A DNA stretch of 64,000 nucleotides, taken from contig JAMPFD010000003.1 of NCBI GenBank assembly GCA_023664625.1, forward strand, positions 1-64,000, given 5' to 3'. Under the pieces are notes generated by a model. The model was not told where the DNA came from, did not search any database, and worked only from the letters and a program-made list of their open reading frames with translations. The translations under genes and the position numbers were made by a program. Positions 25,343 through 35,158 of this stretch are shown piece by piece (within the stretch, counting starts at the first letter, position 1; every line of letters starts with the position of its first letter). Origin of the DNA: Bacillota bacterium (GTDB lineage Bacteria; Bacteroidota; Bacteroidia; Bacteroidales; Bacteroidaceae).

Positions 25343-26863
25343 ATGGCAAAGAAAGCACTATTGATGATTCTCGACGGATGGGGAATCGGCAAACACGGCA
25401 ACGGTGACGTTATCTTCAACACACCGACACCATATCTTGACTACCTCACGGCAGTATCGGCACATTCTCAGCTTCAGGCGTCAGGCGAGGACGTAGGCCT
25501 TCCTGACGGACAGATGGGCAACTCAGAGGTGGGACACCTCAATATCGGTGCCGGACGCATAGTATACCAGGACCTCGTGAAAATCAACCGTGCATGCGCT
25601 GACGGCTCAATATCAAAGAACCCGCAGGTCGTGGAAGCTTACAACTACGTAAAGCAGAACGGAAAGAAGCTCCATCTCATGGGACTTGCCTCTAACGGCG
25701 GAGTACACTCCTCACTGGACCATCTCTTCAAACTCATAGAAGTGGGCAAGGAGTTCGGACTCTCTCAGCAGACTTTCGTCCACTGCTTCATGGACGGCCG
25801 TGACACCGACCCTAAGTCCGGAAAAGGCTTCATCGAGCAGATTGACGCGAAATGCAAGGAGAACGACGCCAACATAGCATCAATCGTAGGACGCTTCTAC
25901 GCCATGGACCGCGACAAGCGCTGGGAGCGTGTCAAGGAGGCTTATGACCTTATCGTAAACGCCGAAGGCAAGAAGGCTGACGACATGGTGAAGGCCATGC
26001 AGGAGTCTTATGACGAGGGCATCACCGACGAGTTCATAAAGCCTGTCACAAACGCTGCCGTAAACGGAAAGATTGAAGAGGGAGACGCCGTCATCTTCAT
26101 CAACTTCCGTAACGACCGTGCCAAGGAGCTCACACAGGTCCTCACACAGCAGGACCTCCCTGAGCAGGGCATGAAGACCATCCCCGGACTCCAGTACTAC
26201 TGCATGACTCCGTATGACGCAAGCTTCACCGGCGTGAAAATCCTGTTCCCGAAGGAGAACGTGACGAACACTCTCGGCGAATATCTCTCCCAGCAGGGCA
26301 AGAAGCAGCTCCATACGGCAGAGACGGAGAAGTATGCCCACGTGACATTCTTCTTCAACGGCGGCAGGGAGACTCCTTACGAGGGAGAGGACCGCATACT
26401 CGTGGCTTCGCCTAAGGTGGCTACCTACGACCTCAAGCCGGAGATGTCCGCCTACGAGGTCAAGGACAAGCTTTGCGCTGCCATACTCACTGAGCAGTAT
26501 GACTTCATCGTGGTGAACTTCGCCAATGGCGACATGGTCGGCCATACAGGAATCTACAACGCCATAGCCAAGGCGGTACATGCCGTTGACAACTGCGTGG
26601 AGGATGTCATAGAGACCGCCAAGGCCTGCGGATATGAGGCTATCATCATTGCCGACCATGGCAATGCCGACAACGCCATAAACGCAGACGGCACACCGAA
26701 CACGGCGCACTCGCTCAATCCTGTTCCTTTCATCTATGTCACGGACAATAACTCCGCAACAGTAAAGGACGGCCGCCTCGCTGACGTTGCTCCTTCAATC
26801 CTTCATATCATGGGACTGGAGAAGCCGGCGGACATGACGGGCGAGAACCTCATCATTGACTAA
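25343..26863 (+). CDS. gpmI: 2,3-bisphosphoglycerate-independent phosphoglycerate mutase
   Basis: A 506-residue cofactor-independent mutase interconverting 3- and 2-phosphoglycerate. It begins [20 protein letters not shown] with the first metal Asp. The catalytic Ser is 61 in [10 protein letters not shown], and later metal motifs [12 protein letters not shown] and [12 protein letters not shown] are present. Length and motifs are complete. It lies 101 bp after gyrB with no terminator seen between. Confidence 0.96.
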   Translation: MAKKALLMILDGWGIGKHGNGDVIFNTPTPYLDYLTAVSAHSQLQASGEDVGLPDGQMGNSEVGHLNIGAGRIVYQDLVKINRACADGSISKNPQVVEAYNYVKQNGKKLHLMGLASNGGVHSSLDHLFKLIEVGKEFGLSQQTFVHCFMDGRDTDPKSGKGFIEQIDAKCKENDANIASIVGRFYAMDRDKRWERVKEAYDLIVNAEGKKADDMVKAMQESYDEGITDEFIKPVTNAAVNGKIEEGDAVIFINFRNDRAKELTQVLTQQDLPEQGMKTIPGLQYYCMTPYDASFTGVKILFPKENVTNTLGEYLSQQGKKQLHTAETEKYAHVTFFFNGGRETPYEGEDRILVASPKVATYDLKPEMSAYEVKDKLCAAILTEQYDFIVVNFANGDMVGHTGIYNAIAKAVHAVDNCVEDVIETAKACGYEAIIIADHGNADNAINADGTPNTAHSLNPVPFIYVTDNNSATVKDGRLADVAPSILHIMGLEKPADMTGENLIID

Positions 26864-26887
26864 TCCTGACAGAAATCCTTTGCCGGG

Positions 26888-27589
26888 ATGAGACATAATG
26901 TGAATATCGAGCCTTCATGGCAAGAGAAACTGAAGGGTGAGTTTGACAAAGAGTACTTTGCCAGACTCACCCTTTTCGTTCATGAGGAATACAGCCATTA
27001 CCGCTGCTACCCTCCAGGAAACGAAATTTTCAATGCTTTCAACCTCTGCCCCGCTGACAAGGTGAAGGTGGTCATCATAGGCCAGGACCCCTATCACGGC
27101 CCGGGTCAGGCGGAGGGACTGTGCTTCTCAGTGAAAACGGGCATACCGCTGCCGCCGTCGCTCGTGAATATTTTCAAGGAGATAAAGGACGACATCGGCA
27201 CCGTACCGCAGATTATTGAAGATGCCAACGGCAGGAAACTCTATGACGGTTCCCTGCGCCGGTGGGCAGAGCAGGGAGTGCTGCTCCTCAACGCCACGCT
27301 GACCGTGCGCGAGCATGCCGCCGCCTCTCACCAGCACCGGGGATGGGAGGAGTTCACGGATGCCGTCATCGAGACCGTCTCCCGCGAATGCAACCATGTC
27401 GTTTTCCTCCTTTGGGGCGGCTATGCCCGCACAAAGAAGCGACTCATTGACCCTCAGAAACACTTCATTCTGGAGTCCGTCCACCCCTCTCCCCTCTCCG
27501 CCAACCGTGGCGGATGGTTCGGAAACCACCACTTCTCCCGCTGCAATGAGTGGTTGAAGCAACAAGGGATGGAGCCTATAAAATGGTAA
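26888..27589 (+). CDS. ung: Uracil-DNA glycosylase
   Basis: A 233-residue family-1 UDG that removes uracil from DNA. The catalytic water-activating motif GQDPYHGPGQAEG places Asp at residue 67. The uracil-binding LLLNATLTV and the HPSPLSANRGGWFGNHHFS motif follow. It is complete and of normal length. It lies 24 bp after gpmI, and a strong terminator closes the unit. Confidence 0.97.
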   Translation: MRHNVNIEPSWQEKLKGEFDKEYFARLTLFVHEEYSHYRCYPPGNEIFNAFNLCPADKVKVVIIGQDPYHGPGQAEGLCFSVKTGIPLPPSLVNIFKEIKDDIGTVPQIIEDANGRKLYDGSLRRWAEQGVLLLNATLTVREHAAASHQHRGWEEFTDAVIETVSRECNHVVFLLWGGYARTKKRLIDPQKHFILESVHPSPLSANRGGWFGNHHFSRCNEWLKQQGMEPIKW

Positions 27590-27611
27590 TAACAGAGATA
27601 TATTGAAATGG

Positions 27612-27656
27612 AAAAGCATGAAACCGGTCACCAAATGCGACCGGTTTCATGCTTTT
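27612..27656. terminator. Terminator after ung
   Basis: An 18-bp perfect stem, AAAAGCATGAAACCGGTC (27612-27629) against its complement (27639-27656), with a 9-nt loop and A/T ends on both sides. It lies between convergent genes, so it can serve both. Confidence 0.85.
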
Positions 27657-27736
27657 CTGATAATAGGCCGTTGGTTCGGAAATATCGTTTTTCTATTCTT
27701 TCCAATACAAGTCAACAAGAAAATCCATGCGGAAAA

Positions 27737-28969
27737 CTATCCGAAGAAGAGATAGCAGATAATGATTGCGGCAATGATTCCCGCAAAGTCGGCGGCAAGT
27801 CCGCACGTCACGGCATGGCGTGTGTTGCGGATTCCCACGCTGCCGAAATAGACAGCAAGGATGTAGAATGTAGTGTCGGTTGAACCTTGGAAGACACTTG
27901 CCAGTCTGCCGACGAAAGAATCAGCACCATACTGCGTCATTGCGTCCACCATCATGCCGCGGGCACCACTGCCAGAAAGCGGCTTCATAATTGCAGTCGG
28001 CAATGCTCCTACAAACTCCGTGCCGCCTCCGACGGACTCAATCGCCCATGAAATGCCGCCGATAAGCCAGTCCATGCCTCCTGAAGCGCGGAAGACACCG
28101 ATGCCTACAAGTATAGCCACAAGGTACGGAATTATGCCCACAGCGGTCTTAAAGCCCTCTTTCGCGCCCTCAATGAAAGCATCATAGACATTGATATGCC
28201 TGCGCATGCCTGACACAATGAACATGCAGATGATGGACATCAGGATGACATTCGCCGCCGTTTTGGAGACAACCTCCATCGTTTCCTTATCCATCATTGA
28301 GAAGCCCCATATTATTGCCGATACGATAAGGCACATAATGCCAAGGGCGGAAAGCATGGTACGGTTGAGAAGGTTTATCTTTTGGAACAATGACGTGACT
28401 ACAATGCCCGTCAATGTCGAGAAGAATGTGGCAAGAAGCAGGGGGATAAAGACATCGGAAGGATTCGCCGCACCGAGCTGTGCACGATAGACCATGATGC
28501 TGACGGGTATGAGCGTCAGTCCCGATGTGTTCAATACGAGGAACATTATCATGGGATTCGTGGCGGTGGTCTTCTTCGCGTTAAGTTCCTGAAGCTCTCC
28601 CATGGCTTTCAGTCCCATGGGAGTGGCGGCATTATCCAGGCCGAGCATGTTTGCCGCTATGTTCATGAAGATTGTCCCTGTGACGGGATGTTCCTTGGGA
28701 ATGTCGGGGAACAGGCGGCAGAAAACAGGGGAGAGCAAGCGCGCAAGACTGTTTACGACTCCTCCCTTTTCACCGACTTTCATTATTCCGAGCCAGAGAG
28801 AGAGAGCTCCGGTGAGACCTATCGATATTTCAAATGCCGTCTTCGCCGACTCGAAAGTGGAGTCTATGATTGCGGGGAACACGGCTGTATCACCGAGAAC
28901 GGCCAGTTTCACGAGTCCGATGGCAAAGGCTATGAGGAAAAAGGCTATGAATATATAATTGAGTACCAT
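27737..28969 (-). CDS. SpmA-SpmB fused nucleoside-recognition-domain membrane protein
   Basis: A 410-residue membrane protein with two Gate/nucleoside-recognition domains. The first half (about 1-200) resembles spore maturation protein SpmA (TGTIFMNIAANMLGLDNAAT). The second half (about 240-410) resembles SpmB (LPTAIMKPLSGSGARGMMVD, VFQGSTDTTFYILAVYFG). Bacteroidota do not sporulate, so the name reflects homology only; transport of a small solute is likely. It is a single gene, convergent with ung. Confidence 0.88.
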   Translation of the reverse strand: MVLNYIFIAFFLIAFAIGLVKLAVLGDTAVFPAIIDSTFESAKTAFEISIGLTGALSLWLGIMKVGEKGGVVNSLARLLSPVFCRLFPDIPKEHPVTGTIFMNIAANMLGLDNAATPMGLKAMGELQELNAKKTTATNPMIMFLVLNTSGLTLIPVSIMVYRAQLGAANPSDVFIPLLLATFFSTLTGIVVTSLFQKINLLNRTMLSALGIMCLIVSAIIWGFSMMDKETMEVVSKTAANVILMSIICMFIVSGMRRHINVYDAFIEGAKEGFKTAVGIIPYLVAILVGIGVFRASGGMDWLIGGISWAIESVGGGTEFVGALPTAIMKPLSGSGARGMMVDAMTQYGADSFVGRLASVFQGSTDTTFYILAVYFGSVGIRNTRHAVTCGLAADFAGIIAAIIICYLFFG

Positions 28970-29064
28970 TATTTCTTATTCTATGTATCGTAACACTCAG
29001 CACCACATGTTGCGGTATCTGACATCATCAACTTTAGCATTGGCTGCCACATTACATGACACTT

Positions 29065-29124
29065 GACACAACAGCCCGCCGTCAGGACCGTATGGAAAGG
29101 GTCTTGACGGCGGGCTGTTGTGTC
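29065..29124 (-). terminator. Terminator overlapping the DUF4230 stop codon
   Basis: GACACAACAGCCCGCCGTCA (29065-29084) and its exact complement (29105-29124) form a 20-bp GC-rich stem with a 20-nt loop. The upstream arm touches the TAG stop of the minus-strand gene. Confidence 0.8.
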
Positions 29125-29723
29125 TACCTGAACTCCACGATGACCTGCTCATAGCCTACCGCCTGAAAGCGTCTTGACAGTTTATCCGTGGCGAGACGGC
29201 GGGCGTCCGAAAGCACCTGTGGAGTCACTGCCGTCCGGATCATCTTCTCTCCTGCACGTTCCAGCATCGCCTTCTTCATTGACTTGTCCGCCTCGATGTC
29301 ATCATTTTCCGACAGGACGAGCACCGTACGGCTCTCGTCTATGAAGTTTGAGTCAAGCAAGCATACATCGGGAAGGGTCAGACGGACAGTGTCATTACTC
29401 CGCAGACACCATTCTTCCGGCAGTTTCTGCATATCTATCCCCACAGAGAGCCTGCCGTAATAGCGGCGTTGCAGCTTATCATTGACAAATCCGAACCAAC
29501 GCTTCACAACGGTATCCACCTGCACGTTGGTGTCTATGTATGTCAGTTCCCACTGCCCTATTGAGCGTATGGAGTCCATGACGGCGGCAGTCTGCTCCAC
29601 TCTCTCCTCCTGCGAGGTGGATATTCCGGAGCCATTCAGCATCCATTTCATGCCAAGCCACAGCACGGCAAGCAGTGCAACGGCTGCCAATGCCATGTAA
29701 AGATAACGTTTAAGTATGTTCAT
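29124..29723 (-). CDS. DUF4230 membrane-anchored protein
   Basis: A 199-residue protein with one N-terminal transmembrane segment (YLYMALAAVALLAVLWLGMK). The extracytoplasmic domain matches DUF4230 by its pattern: AVMDSIRSIGQWELTYIDTN, a central YYGRLSVGIDMQKL, then LPDVCLLDSNFIDESRTVLV. Function is unknown. Its start overlaps the flippase stop by 4 bp (ATGA), so the two are co-translated. Confidence 0.75.
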   Translation of the reverse strand: MNILKRYLYMALAAVALLAVLWLGMKWMLNGSGISTSQEERVEQTAAVMDSIRSIGQWELTYIDTNVQVDTVVKRWFGFVNDKLQRRYYGRLSVGIDMQKLPEEWCLRSNDTVRLTLPDVCLLDSNFIDESRTVLVLSENDDIEADKSMKKAMLERAGEKMIRTAVTPQVLSDARRLATDKLSRRFQAVGYEQVIVEFR

Positions 29724-31180
29724 TTCTTCAAGTGCAACCGTTTAAGTATAGGACCGAGCGGCAGGTCATAATGCACGACATGCGCCACAAAAAGGAATAT
29801 GACGACAGTGTTCACGCCAAGCGCAGCCACCGTCGGCAGAGTGCTGTTGCTCCATTCTATTGCCAGATAGAAAAGAATTGTAATCAGCACGTACACGGCG
29901 ATGCTCCTCATCGGATAGGATATAGGATTCTTTCTCTGTCCGACGACGTACGAGAGCGTCATCGCCGTGGCATAACCGGCAAAGCCTCCCCATGCACATG
30001 CCATATATCCGTACTCAGGAACGAAGAGAATATTGATTGCGACAAGCACTGCACATCCCGCAAACGAGAACCATGCGCCCCATACAGTCCTGTCGATGAG
30101 CTTGTACCAGAACGAGAGATTGAAGTATATTCCCATCATTATTTCCGCCGCCATGACGACAGGTATGGTGGCAAGCCCGGCATGGTAGTCGCTCCGCACT
30201 ATGTGCTTGAGGATGTCCAGATAGCCCATTACGCAGAGGAAGGCGAAGAGCGTGAAGATGATGAAATACTTCATGGCCACGGCATAATATTCCTTGGAGT
30301 CCTTGTCCTTTGCCTTTGCAAAGACAATCGGCTCATAGGCGTAACGGAAAGCCTGCGTTATCATCGCCATGATCATGGCGACCTTTACACAAGCGCCGTA
30401 GACACCGAGCTCCACCTGTGCCTCCGCCATGGTATGAATGCCGGTCCTCGTGTATGCCCACGGGAAGATCATCTTGTCAAAAGCCTGATTAAGTATGCCG
30501 GCAATGCCCAGTACAAGAATAGGCCAGGAGTATGAAATCATACGCCTGAGCAGAGAAAAGTCGAACCTCCATTTTACCGACAGCAGTTCGGGGATGAAGA
30601 AGAAGGTTATCAGAGCCGTACAGACAAGGTTCAGGGAGAAGACATAATACACATCATCTTTTCCGAGAACGATAAAGTAAACGAGGTTCAGGCCGATGTT
30701 CATAATGATGAACAGCAGCTTCAGTGCCGCGAACTTCAGTGCCTTTTTCTTATATCTGAGATACGAGAAAGGTATTGCCTGTATTGCGTCAAGCGATACT
30801 GTCGCCGCCATCATCAGGATATAGCTGTGGTTGTCGGCATATCCGAGCCAGCTGCACAATGGTGTTGCGAAAGCCGTAACGCCGAGCATGAACACTGCGG
30901 CAAGGATGCCCACAATGCCCATTGTGGTGGAGAAGACCGTATCAGGATTCTCTCCGTCCTTGTTTGCGAAACGGAAGAATGTCGTCTCCATTCCGAAAGT
31001 CAGCACTACGAGTATCAGTGCTGTATAGGCATAGAGGTTTGTAACGACCCCGTATCCTCCGCTTGACGCGGCAATGACATGTGTATAGAGCGGCACGAGC
31101 AGGTAATTGAGGAACCTGCCCACTATGCTGCTAAGGCCGTAAATGGCTGTATCTTTTGCTAAGGAAGTGAGTTTTGACAT
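29720..31180 (-). CDS. Polysaccharide/lipid flippase, MATE-like (Wzx type)
   Basis: A 486-residue membrane protein with about 12-14 helices. It starts MSKLTSLAKDTAIYGLSSIV, a typical start of polysaccharide-biosynthesis flippases, then GRFLNYLLVPLYTHVI. It likely moves lipid-linked glycans across the inner membrane. The start at 31180 is preferred; the frame to 31228 adds 16 poor residues. No glycosyltransferase lies nearby, so it may serve a locus elsewhere. It lies 75 bp downstream of sufB in the position where sufC would be expected. Confidence 0.87.
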   Translation of the reverse strand: MSKLTSLAKDTAIYGLSSIVGRFLNYLLVPLYTHVIAASSGGYGVVTNLYAYTALILVVLTFGMETTFFRFANKDGENPDTVFSTTMGIVGILAAVFMLGVTAFATPLCSWLGYADNHSYILMMAATVSLDAIQAIPFSYLRYKKKALKFAALKLLFIIMNIGLNLVYFIVLGKDDVYYVFSLNLVCTALITFFFIPELLSVKWRFDFSLLRRMISYSWPILVLGIAGILNQAFDKMIFPWAYTRTGIHTMAEAQVELGVYGACVKVAMIMAMITQAFRYAYEPIVFAKAKDKDSKEYYAVAMKYFIIFTLFAFLCVMGYLDILKHIVRSDYHAGLATIPVVMAAEIMMGIYFNLSFWYKLIDRTVWGAWFSFAGCAVLVAINILFVPEYGYMACAWGGFAGYATAMTLSYVVGQRKNPISYPMRSIAVYVLITILFYLAIEWSNSTLPTVAALGVNTVVIFLFVAHVVHYDLPLGPILKRLHLKK

Positions 31181-31254
31181 CTTTTTCTCTGTATTCTTTC
31201 CCCCGGAAATGCACCGGAATGGATTCATAGACCTTTTCTCCTATATGCCCGGTC

Positions 31255-32706
31255 CTATCCTACCGAGCCTTCAAGTGACACGGAAAGGAGTTTCTGGGCC
31301 TCTACCGCGAACTCCATCGGCAGCTTGTTCAGCACGTCCTTGGCATAGCCGTTGACGATAAGTCCCACGGCCTGCTCCATGGAGATGCCGCGCTGCTGGC
31401 AATAGAACAGCTGGTCCTCGCTTATCTTGGATGTCGTAGCCTCATGCTCGAAGATAGCGGTATCGTTGCGCACGTCCATGTAAGGGAAGGTATGCGCCCC
31501 GCATTCCGAACCGAGAAGCAGGGAGTCGCAGGATGAATAGTTGCGCGCATTGTCAGCCTTCGATGTCGCACGGACAAGTCCGCGGTAAGAGTTCTGCGAG
31601 TGTCCTGCGGAGATTCCCTTTGAGATTATTGTCGATTTGGTGTTCCTGCCCATGTGGATCATCTTCGTGCCGGTATCAGCCTCCTGATAGTTGTTCGTCA
31701 CCGCAACAGAGTAGAACTCAGCCACGGAGTCGTCGCCGCGGAGGATACACGACGGATATTTCCATGTTATGGCAGAGCCGGTCTCAACCTGAGTCCATGA
31801 TAGTTTGCTTCCCGTGCCGCGGAGGTCTCCGCGCTTTGTCACAAGATTAAGGACTCCGCCCTTTCCGTTCTCGTCACCGGGATACCAGTTCTGTACGGTC
31901 GAGTACTTCACCTCTGCCCTGTCGTTCACGATAATCTCCACAATGGCGGCATGAAGCTGGTTCTCATCGCGCATCGGCGCCGTACATCCCTCAAGGTAGG
32001 AGACGTAGGAATCGTCGTCGGCAATGATGAGCGTACGTTCAAACTGTCCCGTGTTGCGGGCATTGATACGGAAATAGGAACTGAGTTCCATCGGGCACCG
32101 GACACCTTTAGGTATATAGACGAAAGAGCCGTCGCTGAAGACCGCAGAGTTCAGGGCGGCAAAATAGTTGTCGCGATAAGGCACGACGCTGCCGAGATAT
32201 TCCCTGACAAGGCCGGGATGTTCCTTTATCGCCTCTCCGATGGACATGAAGATTATGCCCTTCTCCTTCAGTTTCTCTTTGAAAGTTGTCTTTACGGATA
32301 CGGAGTCCATTATGGCATCCACCGCCACGCCGCTGAGGGCGAGGCGTTCTTCCAACGGAATGCCCAGCTTGTCGAATGTCTTCATGAGCTCCGGGTCTAT
32401 ATCATCCACGGTCTTGACCTCACCGCCTTTCTTTGCCAGAGGGTCGGCATAGTACGATATAGCCTGATAGTCTATCTCTGGCACATTGACATGCGCCCAT
32501 GCCGGCTGTTCCATTTTCTCCCAGTGGCGGAAAGCCTCAAGCCGGAAATCGAGCATCCACTGCGGCTCGCCCTTCTTGGCTGAAATGAGTCTTACGACAT
32601 CCTCGTTCAGCCCGACGGGGATCACTTCGGTATGCACGTCAGTAGTAAAGCCATATTCATATTTCTGTTCTGCAACCTGACGCACAAATTCGTTCTTCTC
32701 TGCCAT
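31255..32706 (-). CDS. sufB: Fe-S cluster assembly scaffold SufB
   Basis: A 483-residue SufB, the scaffold of the SufBCD iron-sulfur assembly complex. Conserved segments include [57 protein letters not shown], the beta-helix core [19 protein letters not shown] and the [11 protein letters not shown] region. It is complete. SufC and SufD, which normally follow directly, are absent from this window on either side, so they must be elsewhere. Array D lies just upstream of its ATG. Confidence 0.96.
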   Translation of the reverse strand: MAEKNEFVRQVAEQKYEYGFTTDVHTEVIPVGLNEDVVRLISAKKGEPQWMLDFRLEAFRHWEKMEQPAWAHVNVPEIDYQAISYYADPLAKKGGEVKTVDDIDPELMKTFDKLGIPLEERLALSGVAVDAIMDSVSVKTTFKEKLKEKGIIFMSIGEAIKEHPGLVREYLGSVVPYRDNYFAALNSAVFSDGSFVYIPKGVRCPMELSSYFRINARNTGQFERTLIIADDDSYVSYLEGCTAPMRDENQLHAAIVEIIVNDRAEVKYSTVQNWYPGDENGKGGVLNLVTKRGDLRGTGSKLSWTQVETGSAITWKYPSCILRGDDSVAEFYSVAVTNNYQEADTGTKMIHMGRNTKSTIISKGISAGHSQNSYRGLVRATSKADNARNYSSCDSLLLGSECGAHTFPYMDVRNDTAIFEHEATTSKISEDQLFYCQQRGISMEQAVGLIVNGYAKDVLNKLPMEFAVEAQKLLSVSLEGSVG

Positions 32707-32743
32707 ATTCCTATATAGAGTATCTTTTAATTACCTTTATTTC

Positions 32744-32846
32744 AATGGGTTATGTTTTCCGATGCAAAAGGTTACGCATCGTGTTGCAAAAGGTTACCTT
32801 TTACATGACGAAAGGTTACCTTTTACGAATAAAAAGGTTACCTTTT
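32744..32846. repeat. 22-bp-period array D (4 clear units plus 1 degenerate)
   Basis: GTTAC cores start at 32771, 32793, 32815 and 32837, exactly 22 bp apart. A degenerate unit (GGGTTATGTTTT, core 32749) keeps the phase. The full units read AAAAGGTTACCTTTT or AAAGGTTACCTTTT; the first clear one has a broken right arm (GTTACGCATC). It lies 50-150 bp 3' of the DUF3109 stop and 5' of sufB. Confidence 0.85.
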
Positions 32847-32897
32847 GCAAAACAGGGTGTCATCTTATGCAGGACAGCTCCCGTCCGGTGCCGGCTG

Positions 32898-33515
32898 TCA
32901 GCGTGAAGCAAAGCCCTGCGCCTTCAGTTCGTCTGCCACAGCGCACAGTTCCTCATACCACTCTTTTCCGAAACGCCGGATGAGTGGGTCTTTGAGAAAC
33001 TTGTACAAGGGAAGATGGAGTTCCCTGCCTTTCCTTACGGCATCCTTGCAGACATTCCAGCGGTGGTAGTTCAGTCCTACGGCACCGTTGCCGAACTCCT
33101 TGACGCGGATCGGATAGAGCGCGCAGGAGACAGGCTTGCACCATGATGTCCTGCCGGCACGGAACGCCTTCTCCGTGGCGCAGAGGCAGCACTTGCTGAC
33201 TGTTCTTCCGCCGACATCGATGTCGTCATAATATGTGAAGACGCAGTCTTTCCCGTTGACAATGCTTGTCACAAGGTCGCCTTCACGGTCGGTATATGCC
33301 ACTCCCTGCTTTTCAATCGTTGCCTGTGCTGTGGCGGAAAGATCCTGCCAGACTGCATCGAGGCAGTCCTCAAGGCGGGCTATCTCGTCAAGAGTGACCG
33401 GTGCTCCGGCATCACCCTCTATGCAGCACTGTCCCTTGCACGCCTCAAGGTCGCAACAGAATTCCTCGGTGAGGATGTCTGTGGAGACGAGTATTCCTTG
33501 TATCTCAACTATCAT
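32898..33515 (-). CDS. DUF3109 cysteine-rich protein
   Basis: A 205-residue protein of the DUF3109 family (YkgJ-like cysteine cluster). N-terminal cysteines at 20, 21, 26, 30 and 31 (FCCDLEACKGQCC) and later cysteines in KCCLCATEKA and CKPVSCALYPIRV suggest an Fe-S or zinc site. The function is unknown. An A/C-rich leader precedes the ATG on the coding strand. Confidence 0.85.
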   Translation of the reverse strand: MIVEIQGILVSTDILTEEFCCDLEACKGQCCIEGDAGAPVTLDEIARLEDCLDAVWQDLSATAQATIEKQGVAYTDREGDLVTSIVNGKDCVFTYYDDIDVGGRTVSKCCLCATEKAFRAGRTSWCKPVSCALYPIRVKEFGNGAVGLNYHRWNVCKDAVRKGRELHLPLYKFLKDPLIRRFGKEWYEELCAVADELKAQGFASR

Positions 33516-33600
33516 TCTTCAGGTTGTAGGTTTTGAGGTTGTCGGGTATAGGGGAATATACGGTTTGAGGTTTTACGGTTTTGGGGTGTAAGATTGTATG
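33516..33600 (-). repeat. A/C-rich leader before the DUF3109 gene
   Basis: On the minus strand it reads CCCCAAAACCGTAAAACCTC, then AAACCGTATATTCCCC, then CCCGACAACCTCAAAACCTA and CAACCTGAAG up to the ATG. G is nearly absent. Confidence 0.6.
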
Positions 33601-33706
33601 TTTTGTATTATAGGTTGCAGGGTATGTGGTCATGCACCCTATGCATCAATATGGCTTTTCTGTCCGTGACATCCTGACGGTTACAACCGCGAAGCCGTTT
33701 CCGCAC

Positions 33707-33742
33707 ACGGTTTGCAGACGCAAGAGAGCATCTGCAAACCGT
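33707..33742 (-). terminator. Terminator of the dcw cluster after ftsZ
   Basis: ACGGTTTGCAGA (33707-33718) and TCTGCAAACCGT (33731-33742) make a 12-bp stem with a 12-nt loop, 28 bp beyond the ftsZ stop. Confidence 0.75.
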
Positions 33743-33769
33743 CTGTCTTCCCCAACCGTTGTCTGTTCA

Positions 33770-35104
33770 CTATACGAAGCTTATGACCTTCACCTTATCC
33801 GCTCCCTGCTCCCCCAGAAGGGAATCGTCATGGCGCGGCGTGCCGGTAGACTGATTTATGAGGTCATTGAGCTGCTGGCGTGAGCGTTTTGCCGTAGGAG
33901 TGTTCTCCACGGAATCAATAATTGTGTCGTTGTCCAAGTCCTCAGCATTGAAGATATAGACATTGGCGGCACGACGCACGAACTTGTTGTCCGTCTCACC
34001 GTAGTACTTGCGGCGGCGCTCGTCCTTCTTCGCCTCGGCCTCAGCCTTGGCAGCCTCGGCGATAGCCTCTTCCTGGTCCTGCTTCTTTACACGCTCTGAG
34101 AGGCCGTCGACAGCGGAGAGTCCGAAGCCTGTGGCAAGGATTGTAACCTTGACCTTGTCTCCCAGTTCCGGATCATTGAAGAGTCCCCACTTGGTCTCTA
34201 TCTCGTCACTGAAGCCGTCCATAAAGTCATTGACATCATTCATCTCGTCCATCATCAGCCCCTGTGCATTCTTCTCGGCAGAAGAGTAGATGGCGAGGAG
34301 AATCTTCTTCGAGTCGAAGATGTCTTTATTGTTGAGCAGAGGAGAGTCGAGAGCGTCCTGTATGGCCTTCTTCACACGTCCCTCGCCCTCGCCGTAGCCT
34401 GTGGACATGATTGCCACGCCACCGTCCTTGAGGACTGTCTTGACATCATTGAAGTCAAGGTTGATTATGCCGTGTTCAGTAATAATCTCGGCAATGGACT
34501 TCGCGGCGATGGAGAGCGTGTCGTCAGCCTTGCCGAACGCCTGCATGATCGGCAGGTCAGGATAAATCTGGAGCAGACGCTGATTGTTGATGACAAGGAG
34601 CGCGTCAACGTTGTTGGCTATCTCCTCAACGCCGTCGAGAGCCTGGTCAATCTTCTTTCTGCCCTCAAACTGGAACGGTATGGTCACGATGCCAACGGTC
34701 AGAATGTCCTGAGCCTTGGACTCACGCGCTATGACCGGAGCGGCACCTGTACCCGTTCCTCCTCCCATTCCGGCAGTGATGAACGTCATCTTTGTGCCGT
34801 CGGAGAGCATATTGCGCACGGCATCGATGGTCTCCTCGGCAGCCTCACGGGCACGGGCAGGGCGGTTGCCTGCACCAAGTCCCTCGTTGCCGAGCTGCAG
34901 CCGTACCGGCACAGGGGAGTCATTGAGAGCCTGCGCATCAGTATTGCAGAGCACGAAAGACACATCATGGATGCCTTCACGGTACATGTGGTTGACGGCA
35001 TTGCCGCCGCCGCCGCCGACACCGATGACCTTTATTATGCTTTGTTTCTTTTCAGGAGCACCGAAATCGACGAGATTGGATATTGTATTATTGTTGTCTG
35101 CCAT
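33770..35104 (-). CDS. ftsZ: Cell division protein FtsZ
   Basis: A 444-residue tubulin-like GTPase that forms the division ring. It has the N-terminal IKVIGVGGGGGNAVNHM, the tubulin signature GGGTGTGAAPVIA and the T7-loop region NLDFNDVKTVL. The C-terminal linker is long, Lys/Glu/Ala-rich and charged (about 335-365), and the tail is short. I chose the start at 35104 (MADNNNTISN); the 10 upstream codons look like leader. It is the last gene of the dcw cluster, followed by a terminator. Confidence 0.97.
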   Translation of the reverse strand: MADNNNTISNLVDFGAPEKKQSIIKVIGVGGGGGNAVNHMYREGIHDVSFVLCNTDAQALNDSPVPVRLQLGNEGLGAGNRPARAREAAEETIDAVRNMLSDGTKMTFITAGMGGGTGTGAAPVIARESKAQDILTVGIVTIPFQFEGRKKIDQALDGVEEIANNVDALLVINNQRLLQIYPDLPIMQAFGKADDTLSIAAKSIAEIITEHGIINLDFNDVKTVLKDGGVAIMSTGYGEGEGRVKKAIQDALDSPLLNNKDIFDSKKILLAIYSSAEKNAQGLMMDEMNDVNDFMDGFSDEIETKWGLFNDPELGDKVKVTILATGFGLSAVDGLSERVKKQDQEEAIAEAAKAEAEAKKDERRRKYYGETDNKFVRRAANVYIFNAEDLDNDTIIDSVENTPTAKRSRQQLNDLINQSTGTPRHDDSLLGEQGADKVKVISFV

Positions 35105-35158
35105 AAAGCCTTTTCTTTGTTTTATACGTTTCACTATTGTCTTTCTTGTTCCTCCGGA

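Noticed and set aside
33675..33690. GACGGTTACAACC near the ftsZ terminator as another array unit
   Set aside because: Only one core and no matching AAA/TTT arms.
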